38,110 nucleotides of DNA from CAZFLM01 sp964519955 (lineage in GTDB: Bacteria; Armatimonadota; Chthonomonadetes; Chthonomonadales; CAJBBX01): contig CAZFLM010000066.1 of NCBI GenBank assembly GCA_964519955.1, positions 1-38,110 of the forward strand. Direction: 5' to 3'. Position numbers and translations under genes: made by a program. Shown here piece by piece: positions 6,432 through 15,110 of this stretch (the first letter of the stretch is position 1; each line of letters opens with the position of its first letter). The notes under the pieces were generated by a model. The model did not search any database, was not told the origin of the DNA, and saw nothing but the letters and a program-made list of their open reading frames with translations.

Positions 6432-9290
6432 TCAGTCTCCCAAGGCGTACTCGATCGCCTCGTCAAGCCTCATCGCCGCGCCCTCGCGCCACTCGCGGTC
6501 GAACTCGTCTGCGCCGCAGGCCTCGCGCGTCCGCGCGACCGCCTCCGCGTGCGCAGCCCGATCGGCCGGCTGCACGGCGGTGCCCGTCGACTCGCACAGC
6601 GCCTGTGCGGCTCCCAACAGCCGGGCGGCCCGCGCGCTGTCGCCGCGCGCCAGTGCGAGCGACGCATACGTGGGCATCGCGAGGAGCACCAACCAGTAGT
6701 TGCCGGTCTCCAGCAGGCCCTCGGCAGCGCGGGCCAGCATGGCCTGCCCGAGATCCGCTTCGCCCCGTTCCACAGCCAGAGCCGCCAGGTTGGCCTCGCA
6801 CACCGCCGAGCAGAGCGTGCTGCCGGCCTCTGCCGCCACGAGGCGCCCCTCAGCATAGAGCGCAACAGCCTCCGCGCTCTCCCCTCTCAAGCGCGCGGCC
6901 TCCCCCAGGTTGAGCAGCGTCGCGGCGACGGCGCGCATGTCGCCCTGCTCGCGGAAGATGGCCAGCCCCTCCTCGTGGAACGCACGGGCCGCCGAGGCGT
7001 CGCCCTCGCCGAGGGCCGTCTGCCCGAGCATCGCCAGGGACAGGGCCACGCCCTGGCGATCGCCGGTCTCCCGGACGATCTCGAGGCTCTCTCGAGCGTA
7101 GGCGGCCGCAGCGGCATGGTCGCCCTGCCCCCAGGCCAAGTCGGCAGCTCGGAGCAGCGCCTGGCTCCGGAGGGCCGAGCGAGGATCGGTGCCGACAGCG
7201 GCCAGCGCGCGGCCCATCCTGGCGCGTCCTTCCGCGCGATGGCCGTGCGCCGACCAGAAAGGCCCCAGGCAGGCCGCCAGCCGCAGTCCCTGCTCGGAGT
7301 GGCCCGTCGCCAGGCACCACTCGAGCGCCGCTCCGAGGTTGGCGTGCTCGCGCTCCATCGCGTCGAACCAACCGGCCAACGACGCGCCCTCCAGGCTCCC
7401 GCCGGACTCCGCGAGCCGCGCGAAGTACGCCAGGTGCCGGTCACGCATCTGCGCCGTCTCACCCACTTCGTCCGCCAGGGAGCGCGCGTAGCTGCGCACC
7501 GTCTCCAACAGCCGGTACCGGCCGCCATCGGTATCGGAGTCGAACGCGACGAGGGAACGGTCTACCAGTTCCGTGAGGAGGTCGGGCACCAACTCGGGAG
7601 TGATGGACCGTGAGACGCCGGCCGGATCGCTGCATACCTCGTCGGCCGCCTCGTACGTCCATCCGCCCGAGAAGACCGAGAGGCGCCGCAGGAGCGCGCG
7701 CTCTCCCTCGTCCAGCAGGTCGTAGCTCCAGTCCATCGCGGCTCGCAGCGCCTGGTGCCGCGCGGGCAGGCTCCGGCTCGTTGAGGTCAGCAGGCGGAAC
7801 CGATCGTCCAGCCGCGAAGCGATCTGCTCGATGGGCATGGCGCGCACCCGAGCCGCGGCCAGCTCGATGGCGAGCGGCAGCCCATCGAGGCGCCCAGCGA
7901 TCTCAGCAATCGTCGCCCCGTTCTGTGGGGTGAGCGCGAACGCGGAATGGGCAGCCCGGGCGCGCTCGACGAACAGCGCCACCGCATCGTAGGAGAGCAG
8001 GCCACCGAGGTCGTCGCAGTCGGCGTCCCCGAGACGGCGGATGTCGTCGGGCGCCGGCACACTCAGGGCCGGCACGCGGTAGGTTAGCTCCCCGGCGACA
8101 TCGAGTGGCTGGCGGCTGGTCGCCAGGATGCGCAGATGCGGACACCCGCTGAGCAGCAGGTCCACAAGCCGCGAACTCGCTTCGATCACGTGTTCGCAGT
8201 TGTCGAGCACGAGCAAGGCGGAGAGGTCCTGGAGGTGGTGGACCAACGATGACTCGACGCTCTGCCCCGGCATGTCGAGCACGCCCAGCGACGACGCGAC
8301 GGTGGCCGACAGCAGGTTGCCGTCGCCGCAGCCCGACAAGTCCACGAACCGCACGCCGTCGACGAACTCCGGCACGAGCCGCCTGCCAAGCGAGACCGCG
8401 AGGCGCGTCTTGCCGACGCCTCCCGGCCCCACCAGCGTCACGAGCCGGTAGGCGGCCAGAGCGTCCAGCGCCTCAGTTGTCTGCTTCGAGCGGCCGATCA
8501 GCGGGGTAAGCGGCTCCGGCAGGCGCGTCTCGCGGCGCGGGACCGAAGCCTGCACGGCGGGAGTGGGCGGCTGCTGGGCGCGGTCCCTGGCGTCGGCGCG
8601 AATGCGCTCGTAGACCTCGGTCGTCTGCGGATCGGGATCGGCGTTGAGCTCGCTGCGCAGCAGGAGGCGCAGGTCCCGGTAGGCCACGATGGCCGCCGCG
8701 AGGTCGCCCGCCCTCGCCAGAGCCTCCATCAAGCCGCGCTGGGCCGACTCACGCAGCGGGTCGGCGGCGACCGCCCTCCTCAGTCGCGAGATGGCCTGCT
8801 GCGCATCGCCGCGCGACACATCGTGGGCGGCGGCATCTTCCAGAGCCGAGAGGAACGCCTGCTCGCGCAGGTCGCGCTCCTGGACGACCCACTCCTCGGT
8901 ACAGCCCTCCAGCAGGGCGCCGCGGTAGAGAGCGAGCGCCTCTTCGCGCGAGTCTGCGTCTCCGCGGGCGAGGGCCTGGTCGAAGGCAAGCACGTCCACC
9001 TCGGACGCGGAGACATCGAGGCGTAGGGTGCGGGGGCATGGCGACTGGAGCAGTCGCGCGTCGTCGCCGAGGGCGCGCCGCAGGTCGGCCAGGCTCTGCC
9101 TGAGGCTGGCCGATGCCTTCTCGGACGGGGCGTCCGGCCAGAGCACTGCCTCGAGCCAGTTGCGCTCCACTTCGCGCCCGCCGCGCATCGCCAGCAGAGC
9201 CAGGAGCCACGCGCCCTTGCGCGAGCGCAGCGGCTTGAGCTGCTCGCCATTCACCCAAACGTCAAGAGGACCCAGCATACGGATCTGCAT
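6432..9290 (-). CDS. SARP/AfsR-like transcriptional regulator with BTAD, NB-ARC-type ATPase and TPR domains
   Basis: A 952-residue signal-transduction regulator. Residues 1-95 form an OmpR-like winged helix (IRMLGPLDVWVNGEQL start). Residues 98-235 are a bacterial transcriptional activator domain (helical TPR-like). Residues 262-560 are a STAND ATPase with Walker A GPGGVGKT at 288-295, Walker B LLVLDNCEH around 360 and a LATSRQPL sensor, followed by DGLPLAIELAAARVR. The C-terminal 350 residues are TPR repeats (for example GDRQGVALSLAMLGQTALGE). Such proteins act as ATP-switched activators, with the TPR region sensing a ligand or partner. The target is unknown; the divergent membrane-protein gene is one candidate. 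A sigma70-like promoter precedes it (9324-9353). Confidence 0.92.
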   Translation of the reverse strand: MQIRMLGPLDVWVNGEQLKPLRSRKGAWLLALLAMRGGREVERNWLEAVLWPDAPSEKASASLRQSLADLRRALGDDARLLQSPCPRTLRLDVSASEVDVLAFDQALARGDADSREEALALYRGALLEGCTEEWVVQERDLREQAFLSALEDAAAHDVSRGDAQQAISRLRRAVAADPLRESAQRGLMEALARAGDLAAAIVAYRDLRLLLRSELNADPDPQTTEVYERIRADARDRAQQPPTPAVQASVPRRETRLPEPLTPLIGRSKQTTEALDALAAYRLVTLVGPGGVGKTRLAVSLGRRLVPEFVDGVRFVDLSGCGDGNLLSATVASSLGVLDMPGQSVESSLVHHLQDLSALLVLDNCEHVIEASSRLVDLLLSGCPHLRILATSRQPLDVAGELTYRVPALSVPAPDDIRRLGDADCDDLGGLLSYDAVALFVERARAAHSAFALTPQNGATIAEIAGRLDGLPLAIELAAARVRAMPIEQIASRLDDRFRLLTSTSRSLPARHQALRAAMDWSYDLLDEGERALLRRLSVFSGGWTYEAADEVCSDPAGVSRSITPELVPDLLTELVDRSLVAFDSDTDGGRYRLLETVRSYARSLADEVGETAQMRDRHLAYFARLAESGGSLEGASLAGWFDAMEREHANLGAALEWCLATGHSEQGLRLAACLGPFWSAHGHRAEGRARMGRALAAVGTDPRSALRSQALLRAADLAWGQGDHAAAAAYARESLEIVRETGDRQGVALSLAMLGQTALGEGDASAARAFHEEGLAIFREQGDMRAVAATLLNLGEAARLRGESAEAVALYAEGRLVAAEAGSTLCSAVCEANLAALAVERGEADLGQAMLARAAEGLLETGNYWLVLLAMPTYASLALARGDSARAARLLGAAQALCESTGTAVQPADRAAHAEAVARTREACGADEFDREWREGAAMRLDEAIEYALGD

Positions 9291-9323
9291 GTGACGCGCC
9301 CCTTCGCGCAGCGGCTACGGTGG

Positions 9324-9353
9324 ATTGTAGCTCGAATGGGACTACCAGTGCAA
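9324..9353 (-). promoter_or_regulatory. Sigma70-type promoter of the SARP-like regulator
   Basis: On the minus strand TTGCAC (9353-9348), an 18-base spacer, then TACAAT (9329-9324). The predicted start lies about 26 bases before the ATG at 9290. Confidence 0.6.
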
Positions 9354-9454
9354 AGATACCAGCGCCGTCACGCCGATGCCGACGGGGCGTCGACGGTCCT
9401 GTCACGACCGCTGCGGATACTACCGGTATATCGTTGACCGACGGAGCGTCTGAC

Positions 9455-9934
9455 ATGGTTATTCGAAAGCACACTGCGGTGCTAGCCACGATCGGCCTCG
9501 CGGACCTGGCAAGCACCCTCTACCTGGTGACCTGGTGCGATGCCGGTGAGGCCAACCCGATGATGGCGCGGCTGCTCGAGCGGAGCCCGATCCTGTTCGC
9601 CGTGGCCAAGATCGCCATCCTGGTGGTGGGTCTGGGCATCATCGAGTATGCGTGGCGCAAGCAGCCCGCCGCCGCCCTCCGCGCTGCCAAGGCTGGCATC
9701 GTGGGCTACCTAGCGCTCTACGCCGTTGGCGTCTTCCACGCGAACAACGTCGAGGGGCCCCCGCGCTACGGCACTCGCGCGGCTCAGGCCGACCAAGTCT
9801 GGGAGCGCATCCGCGAGCAGATTCGCACCCGCCACGCCAACCCGCCGGCCTGGGCACTGCCTGCCGAGAGCGCATTGGCCACACCCGCCCGGCCAGAGGG
9901 TCCGCGACCGCCGGTCGCCCCAGCCGACGCCTAG
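9455..9934 (+). CDS. Small integral membrane protein, DUF5658-like
   Basis: A 159-residue protein starting at 9455 (GGAG nine bases upstream). The pattern DLASTLYLVTWCDAGEANPM, followed by a Lys-containing helix (FAVAKIAILVVGLGIIEYAW), is that of DUF5658-type membrane proteins, with three predicted transmembrane segments at about residues 8-28, 47-68 and 80-100. The remaining 55 residues are a Pro/Ala-rich hydrophilic tail with no known domain. The function is unknown. It is divergent from the SARP-like regulator and followed by a strong hairpin. A longer frame from 9320 would add a low-complexity leader with no support. Confidence 0.7.
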   Translation: MVIRKHTAVLATIGLADLASTLYLVTWCDAGEANPMMARLLERSPILFAVAKIAILVVGLGIIEYAWRKQPAAALRAAKAGIVGYLALYAVGVFHANNVEGPPRYGTRAAQADQVWERIREQIRTRHANPPAWALPAESALATPARPEGPRPPVAPADA

Positions 9935-9970
9935 CAGGACGACTAGAACTGCATCGCCGTTGCACCTCAT

Positions 9971-10001
9971 CGAGCCCATCAGCGGCCGGCTGATGGGCTC
10001 G
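9971..10001 (+). terminator. Hairpin after the DUF5658-like gene
   Basis: CGAGCCCATCAGC (9971-9983) and GCTGATGGGCTCG (9989-10001) form a perfect 13-bp stem with a GGCCG loop, 36 bases after the stop codon. There is no U-tract. Confidence 0.6.
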
Positions 10002-10139
10002 TCACGCACTCCCCTCACACGCGTCACGCTCTCGTCACGCTTGAAGCGCGATACTCGCAGCATCATAGCCGCATGCGTGACCGGCGCCCCGCCGGACCCC
10101 GGGGCATACCCGATGTTCATCCCAACCAGGAGGCAGTCG

Positions 10140-11003
10140 ATGCAAGCCAGACCGAGAGCTGCATTCACGCTAATCGAACTGTTAGTCGTTATCGCCATTA
10201 TCGCAATTCTTGCGGCGATCCTGTTCCCCGTGTTCGCACAGGCAAGAGAGAAGGCGCGAGCGGCGAGTTGCATCAGCAACTACAAGCAGACGGCGCTCGC
10301 GATCGTGCAGTACTCCCAGGACTACGATGAGATGTTCCCGCAGGCCTCGCCGAAGTCGGGCAACACCTGGACCGGCGCCAACTCGCCGAACTTCAGCACG
10401 ACGCCGCCCGATCTGCGTGGCGCCGCGCCGTACTCCGTGGTTCGCTACATCCAGTGGACCGTGAGCACTCAGCCGTACCTGAAGAACTACCAGGTGCTCG
10501 ATTGCCCGTCGGCTATGAGCTGGAACATCAACACGGCGGCCACGAACTACGCAGCGCCTCGCATCTCGCAGCAGATGAACGGCCTGCTGAACAGCTACCC
10601 GCTCGCTGGCGTAGCGTCGGCAGCGACGTGTCCTCTCACCTGGTCCAGCTACGGCAAGACCGCCCTGATCGGGTACACGATCGCCAATCCGCTGCTGAAT
10701 TGCCCTGACGGCAACTCAGGCTGCACCTACGTTCCTCGCGGCGGAACCGGCAACGGCTCCACGAGCACCATCGTGCTCTGGAGCGGCATGCCGAGCAACA
10801 GCGTCTGGGTTCACACCGGCGGCGACAACCGCGCCTACGCGGACGGCCACGTGAAGTACCTGGTCCTTCGCGGCGACTGGCGAACCGACGCATTCTCATC
10901 GACCAGCCCGGTCGACGGGTCCGTCATGAACTCGAGCGGCGGCTACAGCACCTGGTGGGACGGTTACCACCCGTGGCTGTTCCGGCCCGACTACCAACCG
11001 TAG
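10140..11003 (+). CDS. DUF1559-type prepilin-like protein 1
   Basis: A 287-residue protein. The start at 10140 is fixed by AGGAGG six bases upstream (10128-10133), which excludes the upstream in-frame ATG at 10113. The N-terminus is a class III prepilin signal: short basic leader, cleavage expected between Ala and Phe in RAAFTLIELLV, Glu at +5, then a hydrophobic helix and FAQAREKAR. The C-terminal half has HTGGDNRAYADGHVKYL, the conserved His/DG signature of the DUF1559 family. These proteins are exported by type II secretion/type IV pilus-like machinery and are hugely expanded in Armatimonadota and Planctomycetota; their roles are mostly unknown. It is followed by a small lipoprotein and a second paralogue. 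Confidence 0.93.
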   Translation: MQARPRAAFTLIELLVVIAIIAILAAILFPVFAQAREKARAASCISNYKQTALAIVQYSQDYDEMFPQASPKSGNTWTGANSPNFSTTPPDLRGAAPYSVVRYIQWTVSTQPYLKNYQVLDCPSAMSWNINTAATNYAAPRISQQMNGLLNSYPLAGVASAATCPLTWSSYGKTALIGYTIANPLLNCPDGNSGCTYVPRGGTGNGSTSTIVLWSGMPSNSVWVHTGGDNRAYADGHVKYLVLRGDWRTDAFSSTSPVDGSVMNSSGGYSTWWDGYHPWLFRPDYQP

Positions 11004-11037
11004 CCATCCGTACGGTACGCGTGAGAGAGGTACGCAG

Positions 11038-11241
11038 ATGAAATGCGATGTACGACGCTGGACGTGGAGCGTGGCGGCGCTGATGCTGACATTGGGCGCC
11101 TGGGGATGTGGACACAAGGCCGAGAACCAAGCACCGGTCGTCGCAACGCCGGACTCGCACGGGAATGTGCCCATGAGCCAGAGCAACCAGGCCAATGGCC
11201 AGCAGAGCGCAAGAACGCCGACCGCCGCGAACATGGACTAG
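11038..11241 (+). CDS. Small putative lipoprotein
   Basis: A 67-residue protein with a basic N-terminus, a hydrophobic core and Cys at position 24 (TLGAWGCGHK), an acceptable but weak lipobox. The mature part is short, Gln/Asn-rich and apparently unstructured. GAGAGAGG lies seven bases before the ATG, and the gene starts 34 bases after the prepilin stop, so the two are probably co-transcribed. Small lipoproteins next to DUF1559 genes may be accessory factors; this is inference. Confidence 0.65.
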   Translation: MKCDVRRWTWSVAALMLTLGAWGCGHKAENQAPVVATPDSHGNVPMSQSNQANGQQSARTPTAANMD

Positions 11242-11245
11242 CGTG

Positions 11246-11297
11246 CCCGCGGCTCCGGCTCCTCCCCACTACTCTGGGGACCCTCGGCCGCCGCGGG
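11246..11297 (+). terminator. Hairpin between the two prepilin units
   Basis: CCCGCGGC (11246-11253) pairs with GCCGCGGG (11290-11297), with an inner TCCCC/GGGGA pairing possible. It starts four bases after the lipoprotein stop and may end the first prepilin transcript. No U-tract is present. Confidence 0.35.
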
Positions 11298-11451
11298 AAG
11301 TAAGGTGCTCGTTGCACAGAAGCTTGGCCGGAAGTCACGCCCTCCTGATCCGCCTGTATGCGGGGTCCGGAGGGCGCGCCGGTCCGGTCAGGGCGGCCGC
11401 AGGCCGTTGCGACCCTAGCAAGACTCGGTGCCTCGTCCCAGGAGGGAAGCC

Positions 11452-12390
11452 ATGAAAGGCTCTACGAGGAAAGCGTTCACGCTCATCGAACTGTTAGTGG
11501 TTATAGCGATTATCGCCATTCTCGCTGCCATCCTCTTCCCGGTGTTCGCTCAAGCACGGGAGAAGGCGCGAGCCACGTCCTGCCTGTCCAACTCGAAGCA
11601 GTTGGGACTCGGGGCGGTCATGTACGTGCAGGACTACGACGAGACGTTCCCCCTCGGCTGGGGATGGCACCCCGCCGTCGGCTGGGGAACCAACTACTAC
11701 TTCGCCACTCCGGCGGACTGGCGCACCGGGTCCTCCGCCAGCTACCGCAACTTCTGCGCGGTGATGTTCGCCAACTCGGTGCAGCCCTACATGAAGAGCT
11801 ATGGCCTTGGCGCGTGCCCATCCGGCAGCCCCTGGTCGGAGGCCGGCATCGACTACTCCGCGGCCAGCGCGACGCCCGCGAACAACAGCTACGCGTTCAA
11901 CGGTCTGCTGAACTCCTACTCGCTCTCCGCAGTCGTGGCCCCGGCGCGAGCTGTGCTCATCTGGGAGGGCAAGGGCAAGACGCAGTATCGAGGGTTCGCG
12001 TTCTCCAGCCCGGTGCTCTACTGCCCCGATGGAACGCAGGCATGCACGATGCAGCCTCCGTCGGCGGGGTGCGGCAACTACGCCAATGGCCACTACGGCA
12101 TGTTCATCCGCGACACCGTGAACGGCCAGGACAGCTACTTCTACGGCACCGCGTGGATCCACACCGGAGGGATGAACTTCGTCCGCGCGGACGGACACGC
12201 GAAGTGGGTGAGGGTCGCGGCCAGCACGAACGCGGACCCGAACAACCCGACGAACGCCACCGACTGGCGGTCCGATCCATTCCCGTTCTACGACGCGAAC
12301 GGGTACCCGATCCCCGGCTGGCGGTGGACTGCCAACGACGATCCCGATGGCTGCCTGCCCGCGCCGTTCCGGCCGGACCTGGACTACTGA
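11452..12390 (+). CDS. DUF1559-type prepilin-like protein 2
   Basis: A 312-residue paralogue of the gene at 10140. The start at 11452 is supported by AGGAGGG five bases upstream. The prepilin signal (RKAFTLIELLVV, Ala-Phe cleavage, Glu at +5) and AREKARATSCLSNSKQLGLG follow the family pattern, and HTGGMNFVRADGHAKWV is the conserved C-terminal signature. The middle region has diverged strongly from paralogue 1, with insertions rich in Gly, Ser and aromatic residues. The DNA encoding the hydrophobic helix is nearly identical in the two genes, including a rare TTA leucine codon. It is coupled to a small membrane-protein gene one base downstream. Confidence 0.93.
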   Translation: MKGSTRKAFTLIELLVVIAIIAILAAILFPVFAQAREKARATSCLSNSKQLGLGAVMYVQDYDETFPLGWGWHPAVGWGTNYYFATPADWRTGSSASYRNFCAVMFANSVQPYMKSYGLGACPSGSPWSEAGIDYSAASATPANNSYAFNGLLNSYSLSAVVAPARAVLIWEGKGKTQYRGFAFSSPVLYCPDGTQACTMQPPSAGCGNYANGHYGMFIRDTVNGQDSYFYGTAWIHTGGMNFVRADGHAKWVRVAASTNADPNNPTNATDWRSDPFPFYDANGYPIPGWRWTANDDPDGCLPAPFRPDLDY

Positions 12391-12391
12391 G

Positions 12392-12643
12392 ATGTCGCCA
12401 ACACGCGCGCGGGGCATGGGCCGTGAGCTGCCGGCCGGCCTCGTGGTGATCGTGGTACTGGGGGCGCTCGCGGTCGTCGGCCTCGCCGGCTGGTCGATGA
12501 TGAACCGAGAACTGAAGCCGGTGCCGAGGAACAGGTATGTCGCGGCCGCCGAGCGGCCGGGCGGCGCTCCGCCGCAGGGCCCGAGCGGCTCGCGGAGAGA
12601 CCAGAGCATGCCGCGAGCGACCCGCGACTTGCTGACGGAGTGA
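12392..12643 (+). CDS. Small single-pass membrane protein coupled to the prepilin gene
   Basis: The ATG lies one base after the prepilin stop, so translation is probably coupled. The 83-residue product has one predicted transmembrane helix (about residues 15-36, LPAGLVVIVVLGALAVVGLA) and a Pro/Arg-rich tail after it. No family is recognised. An internal ATG at 12419 would shorten it to 74 residues and keep the helix. Its position suggests a partner in assembly or anchoring of the prepilin-like protein. Confidence 0.6.
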   Translation: MSPTRARGMGRELPAGLVVIVVLGALAVVGLAGWSMMNRELKPVPRNRYVAAAERPGGAPPQGPSGSRRDQSMPRATRDLLTE

Positions 12644-13088
12644 CGCACCACCATCGTTGACGCAGTGCCCGTTTTCGCGGACGCGCCCTGCGTCGGCGCC
12701 CAGACCGAAGGCCGCTGGCGGACCTCCGCTCCCGCCAGCGGCCTTCGGTTGTATCCGTCACGCGAATGCGCCCCAGGCGTCACGCTCCGGTCACTGGCGG
12801 TGCCCTATACTAGCGCTGTCAAGGTCACCCAGACGCACGACGGCGCGCCCAGATCCAGGCGCGCCGATGCGAACGGGCAGACAAGCGGGAAGCTGGGAAG
12901 CTACCCGGTGTTGTACGGAACGTTCACGAACTGGTTCGGTCAGGTCTCCCCCTTGATCTGCCGACACTCCGCAGTTCGAAGCGATCCGGAGCGACGGTTC
13001 AGGGAGCGTATCGCGGACGAGCCCGAGCCGGAGCACGCAGACTGGAAGGCGTCGGTGTGCCACTCCCTCCGCGCACGCCGGCGCCTTC
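12644..13088. other. Intergenic region between the prepilin cluster and the TetR gene
   Basis: It holds the strong terminator at 12704-12749, an isolated TATACT (12806-12811) without a -35 partner, and a perfect inverted repeat of CGGCGCGCC (12841-12849 and 12858-12866, 8-base loop). I see no gene with a ribosome-binding site in it. Confidence 0.4.
12704..12749 (+). terminator. Terminator of the prepilin cluster
   Basis: A perfect 18-bp stem, 12704-12721 with 12732-12749, around a 10-base loop, followed by TTGTATCC. It lies 60 bases after the last small gene and is the strongest hairpin in the window. Confidence 0.75.
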
Positions 13089-13673
13089 TCAGCGTACAGT
13101 CAGCAGCGTCATCAATAGCTCGGCCGATCGCCTGGCCGGCTCCACCGTCTTCTCGCACTTCGCCATCAACTGCATCCCCTGGACGGCCTGCAGGATCAGC
13201 GACGCCAGGTCGCCGGGCGCAACACCGTTGCGGAACTCGCCGATCTCCTGCCCTTCGCTCACCACTTTCGTCAGCGAGTCGTGGAGCCCGCGGAACAGCT
13301 CGCTCAGCTTCCGGCGCATGCGCTCATGGTGCTCCGAGACCTCGGCGACCATGTTGCCGAACGGGCAGCCGCCGTTGCGCAGCCACTCCTCCTGGGTGCG
13401 GATCAGAGACGCGAGGAACGTCTCGAGGCGCTCCTTCGGGGTTAGCTCGGGATCGCAGAGGCTGCTCTCGACCGTCTCGCGCATGCCCACAGCCCGCAGA
13501 TCGAGGACGTTTAGGCCCAGTTCTTCCTTGCTGCGAAAATGATAGTAGAAGTTGCTCTTGCTGACACGCGCCGCGGCGACGATCTCATCCACGCTCGTTG
13601 CCAGGAACCCCTGCCTGTAGAACAGATCCTGCGCAACGTTCAGCACGCGCTCGCGACTCCCAACCCTCGCCAT
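13089..13673 (-). CDS. TetR/AcrR-family transcriptional repressor
   Basis: A 194-residue protein with a canonical N-terminal TetR helix-turn-helix at about residues 5-52 (VLNVAQDLFYRQGFLATSVD, then VSKSNFYYHFRSKEEL). The C-terminal ligand domain contains GGCPFGNMVAEVSEHHERMR, a pattern of one TetR C-terminal subfamily. The ATG at 13673 follows a purine-rich GGGAGGGGAGG; the frame could extend to 13715 but the TetR domain starts at once after 13673. It is monocistronic, with a candidate operator palindrome upstream (13716-13737), so it probably represses itself. Any other target lies outside the immediate neighbourhood. Confidence 0.9.
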   Translation of the reverse strand: MARVGSRERVLNVAQDLFYRQGFLATSVDEIVAAARVSKSNFYYHFRSKEELGLNVLDLRAVGMRETVESSLCDPELTPKERLETFLASLIRTQEEWLRNGGCPFGNMVAEVSEHHERMRRKLSELFRGLHDSLTKVVSEGQEIGEFRNGVAPGDLASLILQAVQGMQLMAKCEKTVEPARRSAELLMTLLTVR

Positions 13674-13715
13674 CCGCCTCCCCTCCCCGAGCGGCCGACC
13701 CAGCGGCAGCAGCAC

Positions 13716-13737
13716 TAGATCGTACCGGTCCTACCTA
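13716..13737. promoter_or_regulatory. Candidate TetR operator palindrome
   Basis: A 22-bp interrupted palindrome, TAGATCGTACC followed by GGTCCTACCTA, with 8 of 11 half-site positions symmetric and a central ACCGGT. It sits 42 bases upstream of the TetR start. Size and symmetry fit TetR-family operators. Confidence 0.4.
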
Positions 13738-13810
13738 GGATGACGATACGATACCACACATCTGGGGGCCAGCAATAGCGGACCAGGCCTGGCAGGAGGA
13801 ACGGATTCGC

Positions 13811-15088
13811 TCAGGCAAGCTCCCCGTGCGCGCCGTCGGGCGTATGGCCCAACAGACGGACCGGGAGCACCTCGCCTGCCCGAACGCCCGGGGCGGGGAA
13901 TGTCACGCGGATGTAGTTCTCGGTGTAGCCGGCGCGGCCGTCCTTGCCCGCGTCTCCCTCGACGAGCACGGGCAACTCGCGACCGACGTAGCGGGCAACG
14001 AACCGGCGTTGGGTGGCGTGGCACAGGCCGATCAGCTCCTCGCTGCGAGCCGCCTTCTCGACCTCCGACACAACGTCGGAACGCGACGCAGCGGGGGTGC
14101 CCGGGCGAGGCGAGTAGCGGAACACGTGCGCCCGCGCGAAACCCACCTCCCGCGCGACGCCCAGGGTGTTCTCGAACGCCTCGCGCGTCTCGCCGGGGAA
14201 GCCGACCAGGATGTCCGTGGTGATGCCTAGATCCGGCAGCGCGTCGTAGGCACGCTGGCACAGGCGCAGATAGCCGTCACGCGTATAGGGCCGGTTCATG
14301 GCGGCCAGAACGCCGGTATCGCCGCTCTGCAGGGGGATGTGGAGGTGGTTGCAGAGCACCGGCTCCTCGGCGAAGGCCCGCAGCAGGTCGTCGGTCACCT
14401 GCACCGGCTCGATGGAGGAGAGGCGGACGCGGAGCAGCCCCGGCACACGCGTCAGGCGCCGCAGCAGCGCCGCGAGGTCCGGGCCGCCGGAGCCGGTCGC
14501 CTCGCCGTACGATCCGACGAGGATGCCCGTGACGACGACCTCGCGGACACCGGCATCGGCGAGCAGGCGCACCTCCTCGATCACCTCTTCGGCCCCGCGC
14601 GAGGCCATCTGGGAGCGTGTATGGGGGATGGAGCAGAAAGCGCAGAAGAAGTCGCACCCGTCCTGCACCTTCACGGTCGCGCGGGTGCGGGCAGTGAGCG
14701 CGGATCGGACAGGAGGGGCCTCGGCGCCATGGTCCGGAGTCAGCTCCGGGTGCGCGGCCAGCAGGCGGTCGACCGCACCGAGCTTGTCCGGGTTCGACAC
14801 CACCACGCCGGCCTCGGGCACCTGGCGGGCGGTCTGGCGCGCCAACTCGGTGTAGCACCCGGTGGCGACGAGCACCGCGCCCGGGTTCTGCCGCAGCATG
14901 CGGCGCATCGCCTGGCGTGACTTGCGCTCGGCCGTCTCCGTCACGGAGCAGGTGTTTACGACCACCACGTCGGCAGGCTCGCCCGGCGAGGCGACCTCGA
15001 AGCCCCGCTCGGCGAACCGCGCCGCGATGCGCTCGCTCTCGTACTGGTTGACCTTGCACCCGAGGGTGACGACGGTGACGCGTGGCAT
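13811..15088 (-). CDS. mtaB: tRNA N6-threonylcarbamoyladenosine methylthiotransferase
   Basis: A 425-residue methylthiotransferase that converts t6A37 to ms2t6A37 in tRNAs reading ANN codons. The N-terminal MTTase domain binds a [4Fe-4S] cluster through Cys11 (LGCKVNQ), Cys47 (NTCSVT) and Cys78 (TGCYTE). The radical SAM cluster is Cys145/149/152 (GCDFFCAFCSIP). The C-terminal 65 residues are a TRAM domain (about 365-425, ELPVLVEGDAGKDGRAGYTE). LGCKVNQ with VGFPGETREAF and CNHLHIPLQSG favours MtaB over MiaB or RimO. It is the last gene of the mqnE operon, 22 bases after mqnC. The start at 15088 is chosen because the family begins there. Confidence 0.93.
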   Translation of the reverse strand: MPRVTVVTLGCKVNQYESERIAARFAERGFEVASPGEPADVVVVNTCSVTETAERKSRQAMRRMLRQNPGAVLVATGCYTELARQTARQVPEAGVVVSNPDKLGAVDRLLAAHPELTPDHGAEAPPVRSALTARTRATVKVQDGCDFFCAFCSIPHTRSQMASRGAEEVIEEVRLLADAGVREVVVTGILVGSYGEATGSGGPDLAALLRRLTRVPGLLRVRLSSIEPVQVTDDLLRAFAEEPVLCNHLHIPLQSGDTGVLAAMNRPYTRDGYLRLCQRAYDALPDLGITTDILVGFPGETREAFENTLGVAREVGFARAHVFRYSPRPGTPAASRSDVVSEVEKAARSEELIGLCHATQRRFVARYVGRELPVLVEGDAGKDGRAGYTENYIRVTFPAPGVRAGEVLPVRLLGHTPDGAHGELA

Positions 15089-15110
15089 GGGTCTCTGCGT
15101 GACGGCGCGG

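Noticed and set aside
12806..12866. TATACT box followed by a GGCGCGCC hairpin as a small-RNA gene
   Set aside because: There is no -35 box, no U-tract and no conserved fold that I can recognise; kept only as a note in the intergenic entry.
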